The notes: a model not told the origin generated them from the sequence alone. A DNA stretch of 64,000 nucleotides from Rhizobium etli 8C-3 (GCF_001908375.1 NZ_CP017241.1:561001-625000), one strand, 5' to 3'. Shown: positions 27,061-38,660, counted from the first letter of the stretch. Made by a program: numbers and translations.

Positions 27061-28344
27061 ATGACCGCGCCGCACCCTTCGAGAACCCATATCGGCAATC
27101 ACGCGCTGCATCCGGAAACGCTGATGCTGAACTACGGGTACGATCCGGAGCTTTCCGAAGGCGCGGTCAAGCCGCCGGTCTTCCTGACCTCGACCTTCGT
27201 CTTCAACACCGCCGAGGATGGCCGCGATTTCTTCGACTACGTGTCGGGCCGCCGCGAGCCACCGGCAGGCAAGGGTGCCGGCCTCGTCTATTCGCGCTTC
27301 AACCACCCGAACAGCGAGATCGTCGAAGACAGGCTCGCCGTCTATGAGCGGGCGGAAAGCGGTGCGGTCTTCTCCTCCGGCATGGCGGCGATCGCAACCA
27401 CGCTGCTTGCCTTTGTCCGGCCCGGCGATGCGATCCTTCATTCGCAGCCGCTCTATGGCGGCACCGAGACGCTGCTGGCCAAGACGTTCCTCAATCTTGG
27501 CGTTTCTGCCGTCGGCTTTGCCGATGGCGTCAGCGAGGCTTCGGTAAGGGCGGCGGCAGAAGACGCTATGTCGAAAGGCCGGGTCTCGGTCATCCTCGTC
27601 GAAACGCCCGCCAATCCCACCAACAGCCTCGTCGATGTCGCCATGATCCGTCGCATCGCCGATGCGATTGGAAAAACGCAGGACCACACGCCGATCGTCG
27701 TCTGCGACAACACGCTGCTCGGCCCGGTCTTCCAGCGCCCGATCGAACATGGTGCTGATATCTCGCTCTATTCGCTGACCAAATATGTCGGCGGCCATTC
27801 GGACCTCATTGCCGGCGCCGTCCTCGGCCCCAAAGCGGTGATCAAACAGGTGAAGGCGCTTCGCGGCTCGATCGGCACGCAGCTCGACCCGCATTCCTGC
27901 TGGATGCTCGGGCGCTCGTTGGAAACGCTGCAGATCCGCATGGAGCGGGCCAACAGCAACGCGCGCGCCGTCGCCGATTTCCTCCGCGACCATCCGAAGG
28001 TCGAGAATATTCACTATCTTCCCTACCACGATCCGCAATCGCCGGTCGGCCGCACCTTTGCCGCACAGTGCACGGGCGCCGGCTCCACCTTCTCCTTTGA
28101 CATCAAGGGCGGCCAGCCGGCTTCCTTCAAGTTCCTGAACGCGCTGAAGATCTTCAAGCTTGCTGTCAGCCTCGGCGGCACGGAATCGCTTGCCAGCCAT
28201 CCGGCTGCGATGACCCATTCCGGCGTCCCGGCAGATGTGCGCCAGCGCATCGGCGTCCTGGAATCGACCATCCGGCTGTCGATCGGCATCGAGCATCCGG
28301 ACGATCTGATCGCCGATCTGGCGCTGGCACTGGACGAAGCGTAA
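27061..28344 (+). CDS. cystathionine gamma-synthase-family PLP enzyme
   Basis: 427 residues from [13 protein letters not shown] with GAGGAG before the ATG. Trans-sulfuration (Cys/Met metabolism) PLP fold: substrate segment [20 protein letters not shown]-phosphate loop [14 protein letters not shown], and the PLP Lys in [17 protein letters not shown]. It could be cystathionine gamma-synthase or a methionine gamma-lyase; motif inspection cannot separate these. The neighbouring divergent Lrp regulator suggests amino-acid-responsive control. Confidence 0.9.
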   Translation: MTAPHPSRTHIGNHALHPETLMLNYGYDPELSEGAVKPPVFLTSTFVFNTAEDGRDFFDYVSGRREPPAGKGAGLVYSRFNHPNSEIVEDRLAVYERAESGAVFSSGMAAIATTLLAFVRPGDAILHSQPLYGGTETLLAKTFLNLGVSAVGFADGVSEASVRAAAEDAMSKGRVSVILVETPANPTNSLVDVAMIRRIADAIGKTQDHTPIVVCDNTLLGPVFQRPIEHGADISLYSLTKYVGGHSDLIAGAVLGPKAVIKQVKALRGSIGTQLDPHSCWMLGRSLETLQIRMERANSNARAVADFLRDHPKVENIHYLPYHDPQSPVGRTFAAQCTGAGSTFSFDIKGGQPASFKFLNALKIFKLAVSLGGTESLASHPAAMTHSGVPADVRQRIGVLESTIRLSIGIEHPDDLIADLALALDEA

Positions 28345-28356
28345 GGGCAGGCGGCG

Positions 28357-28728
28357 TCAGGCCGCCGCCGTCTCGCGCACATCATCGAGCAGGAAATGCG
28401 CGACGATGTAATTCGTCTTGTAGAGCCTGCCGCTATCGGAGGTGTTCTCGATACTGCCGCCGTCAGCCGGGTGCCAGGCATGGTAATGCGGATTGGTGGT
28501 GATCAGCGTGATCGCCTTGCCGGCGAATTTTCCGCCGAGCCGGTAGCGGGCCTCCGCCAATGGCCAGATGCGCTCGTAATCTTCCATCGGAATGCAAACT
28601 TTCAGAGCCCGCCTGCTGATTGCCTCGCTCCGCGATCCGTCCTCATGGACGACCGCCGGCAGCGCCAGCGTCACTTCCTCTGCGCCGTCCAGGATGGAAT
28701 TGAACTCCTCAGGCCACATTCGTCTCAT
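28357..28728 (-). CDS. hypothetical protein
   Basis: 123 residues with GGGAGGAG before the ATG. Contains ARYRLGGKFAGKAITLITTN and the His/Trp-rich NPHYHAWHPADGG, and ends YKTNYIVAHFLLDDVRETAAA. No signal peptide or membrane segment. Unknown family; the aromatic and His-rich stretch might bind a metal (speculative). Convergent with the cystathionine gamma-synthase-like gene, 12 bases apart. Confidence 0.65.
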   Translation of the reverse strand: MRRMWPEEFNSILDGAEEVTLALPAVVHEDGSRSEAISRRALKVCIPMEDYERIWPLAEARYRLGGKFAGKAITLITTNPHYHAWHPADGGSIENTSDSGRLYKTNYIVAHFLLDDVRETAAA

Positions 28729-28822
28729 GAAATCGCTCCTCCCAGGGCTCTCTTCGATTGCCAGCGAAATGTAGCGTGTTCGCCCGCAGAAGCAAACGCT
28801 GCTTTCAGTCAGCGGCTGCCAC

Positions 28823-30268
28823 TCAAGAGGCCAGGCTGCGCACCGCCTTCTTCAACGCCCTTTCCAGCGAGAGGAATATCCTCGGATCATCCGACTGGGC
28901 GACATTGAAGCGAAGGAAGCCGCGTGCTGTCTGCGACAGACTGAAGGCATTGCCCGGCGCTAAGACGACGTTGTCGCCAAGGCAGGCCTGCGCGATATCG
29001 GCAGCGTCTATGCCGTCCGGCAACTTGCACCAGACAAACATGCCCGCCTGCGGCCTTATCCATGGCGTGATGCCGAGCGGCGCAAGCCGGGCTGCCGTCT
29101 CGTCCATCGCTCTTGAGAGGCGAACGCGCAGTGCGTCCAGATGTTTGCGGTAGCTGCCATCCTTCAAAAGCAGCAGGATCAGTTCGGACGACAGCCGCCC
29201 GCCGCCGATGCTGGTCGCCATCTTGAGGTCGGTGAGCGGCTCGATCCAGTCCGCTCTCGCGGCTATGAAGCCGCAACGGACAGAGGCAGAAAGCGTCTTG
29301 GAAAAGCTGCCGATATGGACCACACGCTCCAGCCCGTCGAATGCGGCGAGGCGAGGAGCCGGTTCATGCTCGAGATCGGCGAAGATATCGTCTTCGATGA
29401 TTGTCAGGCCGGCGCGCTCGGCAAGTTTCAATAGGCGGTGTGCCACAACAGGCGAGCACGTGGCGCCTGTCGGGTTATGGATTGACGAGTTGGTGATGTA
29501 GAGCCGCGGCCGGTGCTCATCGATCGCCCGCTCGAATGCCTCGATATCCGGGCCGCCGGGCGTCATCGCAACTCCGATGGCGTTCGCCCGGTGAGCGCGC
29601 AACAGTGCATGAAAATTGAAGTAGCACGGGTCGTCCACCAACACGCGATCACCTGGCTCGATCAGAAAGCGGCACAGGAGGTCGATTGCCTGCGTGCCAG
29701 ATTCAGTCAGGATGATGTGGTCCGGAGCTGCTGCGATGCCGCGCTCGCTCATGCGGCGCGAGAGCAGTTGCCTTAGCTGCGGCAGCCCAAGCGGCGTTCC
29801 ATAATCTGCAAGCACTCGCCCTTCGCCGCGCGAGATTGAACGAAGCGCCTTGCGTATTGCGGCCTGCGGCATCCAGCTTGCCGGCAGCCAGCCGCATCCG
29901 GGCTTCAGCAGTTCGGGCGCGTCTTCCAGCGACTGCCGGTAGACCCACAATGGATCGATCGCCCGCTCCAGCTTCGGCCCGATCTTAGAAAGCGTAAGCG
30001 GCGCAAGCGGGCTCGAAACGTAGAAGCCGGAACCTGGTCGCGAACGGATCAGGCCTTCGGCGGCCAGCCTTTCATAGGCCTCCACGACAGTCGAAGGCGA
30101 AACCTGCATCGTCTTCGCGAAGGCGCGCACAGAGGGCAGGCGGGACCCCTGCACGAGCCCGCGAGATGCGATCCGGCTGCGGATTTCCGCCATGACGCCT
30201 TCTATGCGCTTGCCGCCGCGCTCGCGCTCCGCCGACCGTTGATCCATCTGTACTGCATCCGTATCCAT
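28823..30268 (-). CDS. MocR/PdxR-family regulator (GntR HTH fused to aminotransferase)
   Basis: 481 residues. N-terminal GntR winged helix (SRLPSVRAFAKTMQVSPSTV, YERLAAEGLIRSRPGSGFYV), then a class I aminotransferase fold with PLP Lys in HIGSFSKTLSASVRCGFI. MocR proteins bind PLP and regulate rather than transaminate. Divergent from an EamA exporter 85 bases away, a common MocR target, with an inverted repeat in the gap. Confidence 0.9.
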   Translation of the reverse strand: MDTDAVQMDQRSAERERGGKRIEGVMAEIRSRIASRGLVQGSRLPSVRAFAKTMQVSPSTVVEAYERLAAEGLIRSRPGSGFYVSSPLAPLTLSKIGPKLERAIDPLWVYRQSLEDAPELLKPGCGWLPASWMPQAAIRKALRSISRGEGRVLADYGTPLGLPQLRQLLSRRMSERGIAAAPDHIILTESGTQAIDLLCRFLIEPGDRVLVDDPCYFNFHALLRAHRANAIGVAMTPGGPDIEAFERAIDEHRPRLYITNSSIHNPTGATCSPVVAHRLLKLAERAGLTIIEDDIFADLEHEPAPRLAAFDGLERVVHIGSFSKTLSASVRCGFIAARADWIEPLTDLKMATSIGGGRLSSELILLLLKDGSYRKHLDALRVRLSRAMDETAARLAPLGITPWIRPQAGMFVWCKLPDGIDAADIAQACLGDNVVLAPGNAFSLSQTARGFLRFNVAQSDDPRIFLSLERALKKAVRSLAS

Positions 30269-30276
30269 AACAGTTT

Positions 30277-30294
30277 GTGCTTATTGTATAGCAC
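30277..30294. promoter_or_regulatory. inverted repeat in MocR/EamA divergent gap
   Basis: GTGCT and AGCAC flank eight AT-rich bases, with ACAG/CTGT outer half-sites offset by a small bulge. Position between divergent regulator and target fits a MocR operator. Confidence 0.35.
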
Positions 30295-30353
30295 TGTCAC
30301 TGGCGGTTCCAGCCCGTGCGGCCGATAGCGATGAAAACGCAGGAGCATGGGCG

Positions 30354-31214
30354 ATGGACAGGACCGGCGGCTGGATCAACGGTTTTCTGGGGGTGCTGAT
30401 CTTCAGCGGATCGCTTCCGGCGACGCGCGTTGCGGTCGCAAATTTCGATCCGCTGTTCCTGACCGTCGCCCGCGCCGCGATCGCTGGATTGCTTGCCTTG
30501 TGCTTGCTGCTCGCCTTTCGCCAGAAGCGCCCTGGCCGCGCCGATCTACTCTCGCTGCTTGTGGTGTCGCTGGGCGTGGTCATTGGCTTTCCGCTGCTCA
30601 CCGCATTTGCACTGAAGCAGATCACGTCGGCTCATTCGACAGTTTTCATCGGCCTTCTGCCGCTGGCGACCGCCGTCTTTGGCGTGCTGCGCGGCGGCGA
30701 GCGTCCACGTCCGGTCTTCTGGCTGTTTTCCTGCCTCGGCAGCGCGATCGTCGCCAGTTTTGCACTGATGCGCGAGGATGCCGCATCCCTTGTCGGCGAC
30801 CTCTTGATGCTCGCAGCGATCATCGTGTGCGGGCTGGGATATGCCGAAGGGGGCCGGCTGTCACGCAAGCTGGGCGGCTGGCAGGTTATTTCCTGGGCGC
30901 TGGTTCTTTCGCTGCCGGTCATGCTCGTTCTGTCCCTCGTCGTCATGCCGCCGTCCTTCCCGGATGCGGCAAGCACGTCATGGATCGGTCTTGCCTATGT
31001 CTCTCTCTTCAGCATGCTGATCGGCTTCATATTCTGGTATCGCGGCCTTGCGCTCGGCGGTATCGCAGTCGTCGGCCAGCTGCAATTGCTGCAGCCCTTC
31101 TTCAGTCTGGCGCTCGCAGCCGTGCTGCTTCATGAGAAGGTGAGCCTGGGCATGTTTGCCGTCACGCTGGCCGTGGTGGCCTGCGTTGCAGGCGCCAAGA
31201 AATTCGCGCGATAG
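30354..31214 (+). CDS. DMT-superfamily (EamA) transporter
   Basis: 286 residues with about ten hydrophobic segments in two EamA repeats (SLPATRVAVANFDPLFLTVA near the start; SLFSMLIGFIFWYRGLALGG in the second repeat). Inner-membrane exporter of amino acids or small metabolites; substrate unknown. ATG 30354 reads MDRTGGWINGFLGVL. Divergent from the MocR regulator. Confidence 0.9.
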   Translation: MDRTGGWINGFLGVLIFSGSLPATRVAVANFDPLFLTVARAAIAGLLALCLLLAFRQKRPGRADLLSLLVVSLGVVIGFPLLTAFALKQITSAHSTVFIGLLPLATAVFGVLRGGERPRPVFWLFSCLGSAIVASFALMREDAASLVGDLLMLAAIIVCGLGYAEGGRLSRKLGGWQVISWALVLSLPVMLVLSLVVMPPSFPDAASTSWIGLAYVSLFSMLIGFIFWYRGLALGGIAVVGQLQLLQPFFSLALAAVLLHEKVSLGMFAVTLAVVACVAGAKKFAR

Positions 31215-31260
31215 ATTGGCAGGCGGAACGACGGCGCCGCCTGAACCATCTGGCATCGCG

Positions 31261-31737
31261 CTAGCTGCGGAATGCCGCTTCAAGCTTGGCGATATCGAGC
31301 TTGACCATCTGCAGCATGGCTTCGGTCATGCGTCGCGCCTTGGCGCGGTCCGGGTCGGCCATCATCTCGCCGAGCAGGCGCGGCACGACCTGCCAGGAAA
31401 CCCCCCAGCGGTCCTTAAGCCAGCCGCATGCCTCCTCCACGCCGCCATTCTGCAGGAAGCCATCCCAGAGCCGGTCAATCTCTGCCTGCGTCTCGCATGC
31501 GACGATGATCGAAAAGGAATGATTGAGCGGATCGAGCGGCCCGGCCTCCAGCGCGGTAAACTCCTGATCGCCAAGCCTGAACTCGATCACCTTGCAGCTG
31601 CCTTCCGGCCCGCTCGGCGTGTCGGCTGGAACCACGGTCGTGCGCCGGATGGAAGAATTGGGCACCATCGAGACGTAGAATTGGACGGCTTCACTTGCGT
31701 CCTTTTCGAACCAGATATTCGTGCTGACCTTGGCCAT
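31261..31737 (-). CDS. VOC-family protein (PhnB-like)
   Basis: 158 residues from [20 protein letters not shown], with a GAGGA upstream; a start 45 bases earlier is less likely. Vicinal-oxygen-chelate fold of the PhnB type: [20 protein letters not shown] and [20 protein letters not shown]. Contains [17 protein letters not shown] typical of this subgroup. Metal-dependent enzyme or binding protein of unknown substrate. Confidence 0.85.
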   Translation of the reverse strand: MAKVSTNIWFEKDASEAVQFYVSMVPNSSIRRTTVVPADTPSGPEGSCKVIEFRLGDQEFTALEAGPLDPLNHSFSIIVACETQAEIDRLWDGFLQNGGVEEACGWLKDRWGVSWQVVPRLLGEMMADPDRAKARRMTEAMLQMVKLDIAKLEAAFRS

Positions 31738-31849
31738 TGGACAGTGTCCTCTTCTATTTGCTGACAATCGTTGGCAGCCCAAGGACGTTTTAGGGGGAAG
31801 TCATCCGACAGCGTGGAGATCTTTCCTAAATTTTGCCCGGATGAAGGAT

Positions 31850-31871
31850 TTGACGTTTACGCAAACGTCAA
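31850..31871 (+). promoter_or_regulatory. 22-bp LiuR-like operator overlapping promoter of the beta-oxidation operon
   Basis: TTGACGTTT and AAACGTCAA form perfect 9-bp arms around ACGC. The left arm contains TTGACG, a consensus-like -35, and AT-rich TATTTT follows. MerR-type LiuR sites in proteobacterial fatty-acid and branched-chain acyl-CoA operons have this form (recalled, not searched). It lies 62 bases before the acyl-CoA dehydrogenase ATG. Confidence 0.7.
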
Positions 31872-31933
31872 TATTTTGTATGAGACTCTCAGATGCCGGT
31901 CCGTCCGGTTGCCGAATTGGAGGAATTCGAACA

Positions 31934-33730
31934 ATGCCAGTCTACAAGGCTCCGGTTAACGACACGCTCTTCGTGCTGAACGACGTGCTGGGCATCGAGC
32001 GCTACAACAATCTGCCTGGTTTTGCCGATGCGACGCCGGATATGATCGAGGCCATTCTGGGCGAGGCGGCAAAGGTGGCGGAGGAGGTGCTCTTCCCGCT
32101 GAATTATCCAGGCGATCAGCAAGGCTGCAGGCGGGCCGACGACGGCTCGGTCACGACGCCGAAGGGCTTCAAGGAAGCTTACAGGACCTATTGCGAAGGC
32201 GGCTGGACCGGTCTTGCCGTGCCCGAGGAATTCGGTGGCCAGGGCCTTCCCTATACGCTGCATGCCGCAGTCGGCGAATATACCTCTGCGGCGAACATGT
32301 CGCTGATGATGTATCCCGGGCTGACGCAGGGCGCGATTGCCGCGATCCTCGTTCACGGGTCGGACGAGCAGAAGCAGACCTATCTGCCAAAGATGGTTGC
32401 CGGCGAATGGTCGGGCACCATGAACCTTACCGAACCGCATTGCGGCACCGACCTCGGCCTGCTCCGTACCAAAGCAGTGCCGCAGCGTGACGGCAGCTAC
32501 AGGATCTCCGGCCAGAAGATCTTCATTTCCGCCGGCGAGCACGACATGACCGACAATATCGTCCATCTGGTGCTTGCCCGCATCGAGGGTGCGCCGGAAG
32601 GCACCAAGGGCATCTCGCTCTTCATCGTGCCGAAGTTCCTGGTCAAAGCCGACGGCACGCCGGGTGAGCGCAACGCCGTCTCCTGCGGCGCCATCGAGCA
32701 CAAGATGGGCATTCACGGCAATGCCACCTGCGTCATGAACTATGATGAGGCGACCGGCTTCCTGATCGGCGCGGAAAACCGCGGCCTGAACGCCATGTTC
32801 GTGATGATGAACGAGGCGCGCCTCGGCGTCGGACTGCAGGGACTCTCGATCTCGGAAATTGCCTATCAGAACGCCGTCAACTACGCCCGCGAACGCATCC
32901 AGGGCCGTTCGCTCTCCGGTCCGAAGGCTCCGGACAAGAAGGCCGATCCGATCATCGTCCATCCGGATATCCGCCGCACGCTGATGACCATCCGCGCCTT
33001 CAACGAGGCCGGCCGGGCGTTCCTCCTCTGGACAGCGCTGAAATCCGACATCGCCCACCGCTCGGCGAGCGATGCCGAGCGCCAGACCGCGGATGACATC
33101 CTCGGCCTCGTCACCCCGATCCTCAAGGGCGTGATGACCGACAAGGGCTTCGACCACGCCGTCATGGCCCAGCAGATCTTCGGCGGTCACGGTTATATCG
33201 AAGAGCATGGCATGAGCCAGTACGTGCGCGACGCCCGCATCGCGATGATCTACGAAGGCGCCAACGGCATCCAGGCGCTCGATCTTGTCGGCCGCAAGCT
33301 GGGTCTCAATGGCGGCCGCGCCGTCATGGCGCTCTTCAAGGAGATCGGCGATTTCTGCGAGGAGAACCGCAACGACGAGAAGATGACCTTCTTCACCAAG
33401 AACCTGAAGAAGGGCTTGAACGACGTGCAGGCGGCGACCATGTGGTTCATGCAGCATGCAATGGCAAAGCCCGACAATGCCGGCGCCGGATCGACGGATT
33501 ACATGCATCTCTTCGGCCTCGTCGTTCTCGGCTATATGTGGGCGAAGATGGCGAAAGCCGCAGAAGATGGTCTTGCGGGCGGCGATACGCCGCGCGAAAG
33601 CTATCTCAGGAACAAGCTTGTGACCGCCCGCTTCTTCATGGAGCGCATCATGCCGGAAACCGCACTGCGCAGGGCCCGCATCGAGACAGGCGCCGAGACG
33701 ATGATGACCTTGCCCGCCGAGGCGTTTTGA
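31934..33730 (+). CDS. acyl-CoA dehydrogenase (C-terminal-extended, DmdC/FadE-like)
   Basis: 598 residues from [16 protein letters not shown] with GGAGG before the ATG. FAD-dependent alpha,beta-dehydrogenation of acyl-CoA. Shows [52 protein letters not shown] and the probable catalytic Glu in [14 protein letters not shown], plus an extra ~100-residue C-terminal domain. First gene of a beta-oxidation operon (thiolase, FadB/J-type enzyme) under the LiuR-like operator. Chain-length preference cannot be read. Confidence 0.92.
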   Translation: MPVYKAPVNDTLFVLNDVLGIERYNNLPGFADATPDMIEAILGEAAKVAEEVLFPLNYPGDQQGCRRADDGSVTTPKGFKEAYRTYCEGGWTGLAVPEEFGGQGLPYTLHAAVGEYTSAANMSLMMYPGLTQGAIAAILVHGSDEQKQTYLPKMVAGEWSGTMNLTEPHCGTDLGLLRTKAVPQRDGSYRISGQKIFISAGEHDMTDNIVHLVLARIEGAPEGTKGISLFIVPKFLVKADGTPGERNAVSCGAIEHKMGIHGNATCVMNYDEATGFLIGAENRGLNAMFVMMNEARLGVGLQGLSISEIAYQNAVNYARERIQGRSLSGPKAPDKKADPIIVHPDIRRTLMTIRAFNEAGRAFLLWTALKSDIAHRSASDAERQTADDILGLVTPILKGVMTDKGFDHAVMAQQIFGGHGYIEEHGMSQYVRDARIAMIYEGANGIQALDLVGRKLGLNGGRAVMALFKEIGDFCEENRNDEKMTFFTKNLKKGLNDVQAATMWFMQHAMAKPDNAGAGSTDYMHLFGLVVLGYMWAKMAKAAEDGLAGGDTPRESYLRNKLVTARFFMERIMPETALRRARIETGAETMMTLPAEAF

Positions 33731-33741
33731 TTGAGTTGCCT

Positions 33742-33873
33742 TTCTCCCTGCCGGGAGAAGGGAGCCCGAAGGGCCGACGAGGGGCGCGCTGCAGGCGTGG
33801 CTTTCTTCTGGCTCCGGCCTTGCCGGAGACCTCGTCGCCCTGTTTTGTTCGGCATTTCTCCCCGCTGGGGGAA
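33742..33873. repeat. mosaic intergenic palindromes (rhizobial RIME/REP-like)
   Basis: Three hairpins in the fad intergenic gap: TTCTCCC/GGGAGAA at 33742-33759, CTCCGGC/GCCGGAG at 33812-33828, and an imperfect TCCCC/GGGGGA at about 33856-33873, with GGGCCGACGAGGGG-type spacer text. Typical dispersed rhizobial repeat; may stabilise the operon mRNA. Confidence 0.6.
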
Positions 33874-33921
33874 GGCAGACACGGAATTCAACGGCCACAT
33901 GGCCGATAGGGAGATGAGACA

Positions 33922-35130
<1,209 letters not shown>

Positions 35131-35174
35131 TCGCCGAAGGGCTTCGGGGCTGCCCGCTCGCTTACGTCCGTCGC

Positions 35175-35193
35175 CCTCGGGCTTGACCCGAGG
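35175..35193. repeat. intergenic palindrome
   Basis: CCTCGGG and CCCGAGG around CTTGA, a common rhizobial intergenic palindrome, lying between the thiolase and the FadB/J-type gene. No T-run. Confidence 0.5.
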
Positions 35194-35302
35194 ATCCATC
35201 GCCTGAGGGCTGGACGGTCGGTCAATTCCGACTGTGACGGAGGAGAAGGACCCCCAAAAGGTCGCACTGCTTAAAGAGATTGCAAGGGAGAGGAGTCCCG
35301 CC

Positions 35303-37516
35303 ATGAACACCTACAAGAACTTCACCGTCAGAACCGACGCCGACGGCATTGCGCTCGTCACCTGGGATATGCCCGGCAAGTCCATGAACGTCTTCACCGA
35401 AGAGGTGATGGACGAGCTGAACGCCATCGTCGACGCCACGGTTGCCGATACCGCCGTCAAGGGCGTCGTCATCACCTCCGGCAAGTCCACCTTCTCCGGG
35501 GGGGCGGACCTGTCGATGATCAAGTCGATGTTCACCCTCTACCAACAGGAGAAGGCAGCAAACCCGGAAAGTGCCGCACAAAGACTCTTCGATCTCGTCG
35601 GCCGCATGACCGGCCTCTTCCGCAAGCTCGAAACCTGCGGCAAGCCCTGGGTCTCGGCGATCAACGGCACCTGCATGGGCGGCGCCTTCGAAATGTCGCT
35701 TGCCTGCCATGGCCGCGTCGTCTCCAATGCCAAGTCGGTGAAGATTGCGCTGCCCGAGGTCAAGGTCGGCATCTTCCCGGGGGCCGGCGGCACGCAGCGT
35801 GTCGCGCGCCTGGCCGATGCCCAATCCGCCCTGCAGATGATGACGACCGGCCAGTCGCTGTCTGCCACCCGCGCCAAGGCGATGAATCTCGTGCATCAGG
35901 TGGTCGAGCCGGACCAGCTCATCCCGGCTGCCAAGCAGATGATCAAAGACGGCCTGAAGCCCGTCGCTCCCTGGGATGAAAAAGGCTTCAAGGCTCCCGG
36001 CGGCGGCATCTGGACCCCTGCTTCCGCACAACTCTGGCCGGCTGCTCCCGCGATCCTGCGCCGCGAAACCGCCGGCAATTATCCGGGCGCGCTTGCAATT
36101 CTCAAATGCGTTTATGAAGGGCTGCAGGTGCCGTTTGACACGGCACTGAAGATCGAGCAGCGCTATTTTACGCAGGTGCTGCAAACCACCGAAGCCTTCT
36201 CGATGATCCGCTCGCTCTTCATCTCCATGCAGGAGCTCGCAAAGGGGGCTCGCCGCCCGGCAGGCGTGCCCAAGGCCGAGCTGAAGAAAGTCGGCGTCGT
36301 CGGCGCCGGCTTCATGGGCGCCTCGATCGCCTATGTCACGGCGGCCGCCGGCATCGACGTCATCCTGATCGATCGCGATATCGACGCGGCCAACAAGGGC
36401 AAGGCAACCGGCGAAGGCCTGGTGAAGGACTCCATTGGTAAGGGACGACTTACGCAGGACGAGGGTTCCGCCATCCTCTCCCGCATCACCCCGTCTGCCG
36501 ATTACGCCGATTTGAAGGGCGCTGATCTCGTCATCGAAGCGGTCTTCGAAGATCGCGAGGTCAAGAAAGACGTCATCGAAGCCGTCGAGGAAGTGCTCTC
36601 CGATGGGGCGATCTTCGCCTCCAACACCTCGACCCTGCCGATTACCGGCCTGGCGAAAAATTCCAAACGAGCGGAAAATTTCATCGGCGTCCACTTCTTC
36701 TCGCCGGTCGAAAAGATGATGCTGACCGAAGTCATCCTCGGCAAGGAAACAGGCGACAAGGCGCTCGCCGTGGCGCTCGATTATGTCGCCGCCATCAAGA
36801 AGACGCCGATCGTCGTCAACGATACCCGCGGCTTCTTCGTCAATCGCTGCGTGCTGCGCTACATGGCCGAAAGCTATGACATGCTCATCGAAGGCGTGCC
36901 GCCGGCGATGATCGAAAACGCCGCCAAGATGGCCGGCATGCCGGTCGGCCCCCTGGCGTTGAATGACGAGGTCGCAATCGACCTGTCGCTGAAGATCCTC
37001 AAGGCGACAGTCGCAGACATGGGCGAAAAGGCGATCGACCCCCGCCACATGGAGCTCGTCTCCCGCATGGTGGAAAAGGAAGGCCGCCTCGGCCGCAAGA
37101 ACTCCAAGGGCTTCTACGACTATCCTCCGAAGCCCGCCAAGAAGTCGCTTTGGCCCGAACTCAAATCCTTCTACCCGCAGAAGAAGGCAGAGGACGTGGA
37201 CGTCAACACCCTCAAGCAGCGCTTCCTGGTCACGATCGCGCTCGAAGCCGCCCGCACGGTCGAAGAAGGCATCGTCACCGACCCCCGCGAAGCCGACGTC
37301 GGCTCGATCCTCGGCTTCGGCTTCGCGCCCTATACCGGCGGCGCTCTCAGCTACATCGACGGCATGGGCGCAAAGAAGTTCGTCGAATTGTGCGAAACGT
37401 TAGCCTCCACTTACGGCGTTCATTTCAGGCCGACGTCGCTGCTGAAGGATATGGCTGCCAAGGGCGAGACGTTTTATGGGCGTTTTGATCCGTATGCGAA
37501 GGAGAGGGCGGCGTGA
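35303..37516 (+). CDS. FadB/J-type bifunctional enoyl-CoA hydratase / 3-hydroxyacyl-CoA dehydrogenase
   Basis: 737 residues from MNTYKNFTVRTDADG with GAGAGGAG upstream; an earlier in-frame start adds 23 non-conserved residues. N-terminal crotonase domain (about 1-200; SGGADLSM, then AINGTCMGGAFEMSLACH and KVGIFPGAGGTQR). Then a Rossmann 3-hydroxyacyl-CoA dehydrogenase (VVGAGFMGASIAYVTAA near 335; catalytic FIGVHFFSPVEKMMLTEVIL) and its C-terminal domains. Third enzyme of the beta-oxidation operon, with the dehydrogenase and thiolase. Confidence 0.93.
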   Translation: MNTYKNFTVRTDADGIALVTWDMPGKSMNVFTEEVMDELNAIVDATVADTAVKGVVITSGKSTFSGGADLSMIKSMFTLYQQEKAANPESAAQRLFDLVGRMTGLFRKLETCGKPWVSAINGTCMGGAFEMSLACHGRVVSNAKSVKIALPEVKVGIFPGAGGTQRVARLADAQSALQMMTTGQSLSATRAKAMNLVHQVVEPDQLIPAAKQMIKDGLKPVAPWDEKGFKAPGGGIWTPASAQLWPAAPAILRRETAGNYPGALAILKCVYEGLQVPFDTALKIEQRYFTQVLQTTEAFSMIRSLFISMQELAKGARRPAGVPKAELKKVGVVGAGFMGASIAYVTAAAGIDVILIDRDIDAANKGKATGEGLVKDSIGKGRLTQDEGSAILSRITPSADYADLKGADLVIEAVFEDREVKKDVIEAVEEVLSDGAIFASNTSTLPITGLAKNSKRAENFIGVHFFSPVEKMMLTEVILGKETGDKALAVALDYVAAIKKTPIVVNDTRGFFVNRCVLRYMAESYDMLIEGVPPAMIENAAKMAGMPVGPLALNDEVAIDLSLKILKATVADMGEKAIDPRHMELVSRMVEKEGRLGRKNSKGFYDYPPKPAKKSLWPELKSFYPQKKAEDVDVNTLKQRFLVTIALEAARTVEEGIVTDPREADVGSILGFGFAPYTGGALSYIDGMGAKKFVELCETLASTYGVHFRPTSLLKDMAAKGETFYGRFDPYAKERAA

Positions 37517-37556
37517 TCCGCCTGACAAGCGATGGGCAACTGCCCGGGAGACTTCC

Positions 37557-37934
37557 ATGGCAACGATAGCCGAAATCGTCGTCGAAGCTGAAACCCCCTC
37601 GCGCCTTGCTGCCTTTTGGGCGGCAATTCTCGACGGCTATCAGGTCCGTGGCTATGACGAGGCCGAAATCGGCCGGCTGGCCAAGCTTGGGTTCACGCCG
37701 GAAACGGATCCGACGGTGATGGTGGACGGTCCCGGCCCGTCGCTCTGTTTCCAGCGCGTCCTTCTGCGCAATTACGACAACAACCGGGTCCATCTGGATA
37801 TTGCCGTCGATGATGTTCAAGCCGCCGTCGAACGCATTACTGCGCTTGGCGGCAGCCTGCAGCGAAGGGAACCAGGCTATACGGTGATGAAGGACCCGGA
37901 AGGCAACCAGTTCTGCATCGTGCCTGGTACTTAA
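37557..37934 (+). CDS. VOC-family (glyoxalase-like) protein
   Basis: 125 residues from MATIAEIVVEAETPSRLAAF with GGGAG before the ATG. Glyoxalase-like domain: HLDIAVDDVQAAVERI and DPEGNQFCIVPGT. Cytoplasmic; substrate unknown. Follows the FadB/J-type gene by 40 bases and may be the last member of that operon. Confidence 0.82.
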   Translation: MATIAEIVVEAETPSRLAAFWAAILDGYQVRGYDEAEIGRLAKLGFTPETDPTVMVDGPGPSLCFQRVLLRNYDNNRVHLDIAVDDVQAAVERITALGGSLQRREPGYTVMKDPEGNQFCIVPGT

Positions 37935-38348
37935 TTCGAGCCGTGCAGCGGAACGAGGCTTCGATCTCAAGGAAAGGGATGGCCCGACGAGCGCCGCAGG
38001 CACTGCAAATGCGCAGCCACAGTATAGAATGCGAGGCGCTTGCGCGGTCCTGCGCACGTCAAAAGCCGTCGGCGCGATGCCAAGGACGAGGAAGCCTGCT
38101 TGCCGGACGGGCGATGAGCATCGATACCGGAGGATTTGTGCCTGAGGAATGAAAAATTGCGTAAGCCTTCGTTCCGCCTTGCGCTGGCGACAATTTTCAC
38201 GTAGAAGCCCCCACATCGATCTTGCTAGATGGACTTTGTTTCGGCCATTGGTGCCGTTCCTGGCGAACTTCCTCCAAAATCGGTCTTCATCGCGCGTCGG
38301 CTTTGGCCGGTGCGTTATCTTCTACGTACGATTTTAAAGGATATCGTC
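37935..38348. other. long leader/intergenic region before the cold-shock gene
   Basis: About 410 bases. Long 5' untranslated leaders are usual for csp genes and part of this is probably transcribed. No supportable ORF. Confidence 0.5.
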
Positions 38349-38558
38349 ATGAACACAGGTACCGTTAAGTGGTTCAACGCAACCAAGGGCTTCGGCTTCA
38401 TTCAGCCGGATGACGGCGCAGCCGACGTTTTCGTCCACATCTCCGCTGTCGAGCGCGCCGGAATGCGTGACCTCCAGGAAGGTCAGAAGCTTTCCTACGA
38501 GCTCGTTTCCGACAAGCGCTCGGGCAAGATGTCGGCAGACCGCCTCCAGGCGGCCTGA
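38349..38558 (+). CDS. cspA: CspA-family cold-shock protein
   Basis: 69 residues, a single OB-fold with RNP motifs [15 protein letters not shown] and [18 protein letters not shown] chaperone binding single-stranded nucleic acid. Full family length. Followed by a good terminator; several paralogues are normal in rhizobia. Confidence 0.95.
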   Translation: MNTGTVKWFNATKGFGFIQPDDGAADVFVHISAVERAGMRDLQEGQKLSYELVSDKRSGKMSADRLQAA

Positions 38559-38635
38559 GCCTCGCAGGCTTTGAGAATATCATCTCCGGAACGTGACCAC
38601 GGATGTACTGGCACGTTTCGTCGAGATGGCAGGAA

Positions 38636-38660
38636 GGTCGGGTTAGCCCGGCCTTTTTTT
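38636..38660 (+). terminator. rho-independent terminator of cspA
   Basis: GGTCGGG pairs with CCCGGCC (one G-T pair) around a four-base loop, followed by seven T. Confidence 0.85.

Noticed and set aside
27058..28296. 412-codon minus-strand ORF over the cystathionine gamma-synthase-like gene
   Set aside because: Antisense shadow with no motif, in a gene whose PLP signature is clear.
35222..37048. 608-codon minus-strand ORF over the FadB/J-type gene
   Set aside because: Antisense shadow of a clear gene; no recognisable domain.
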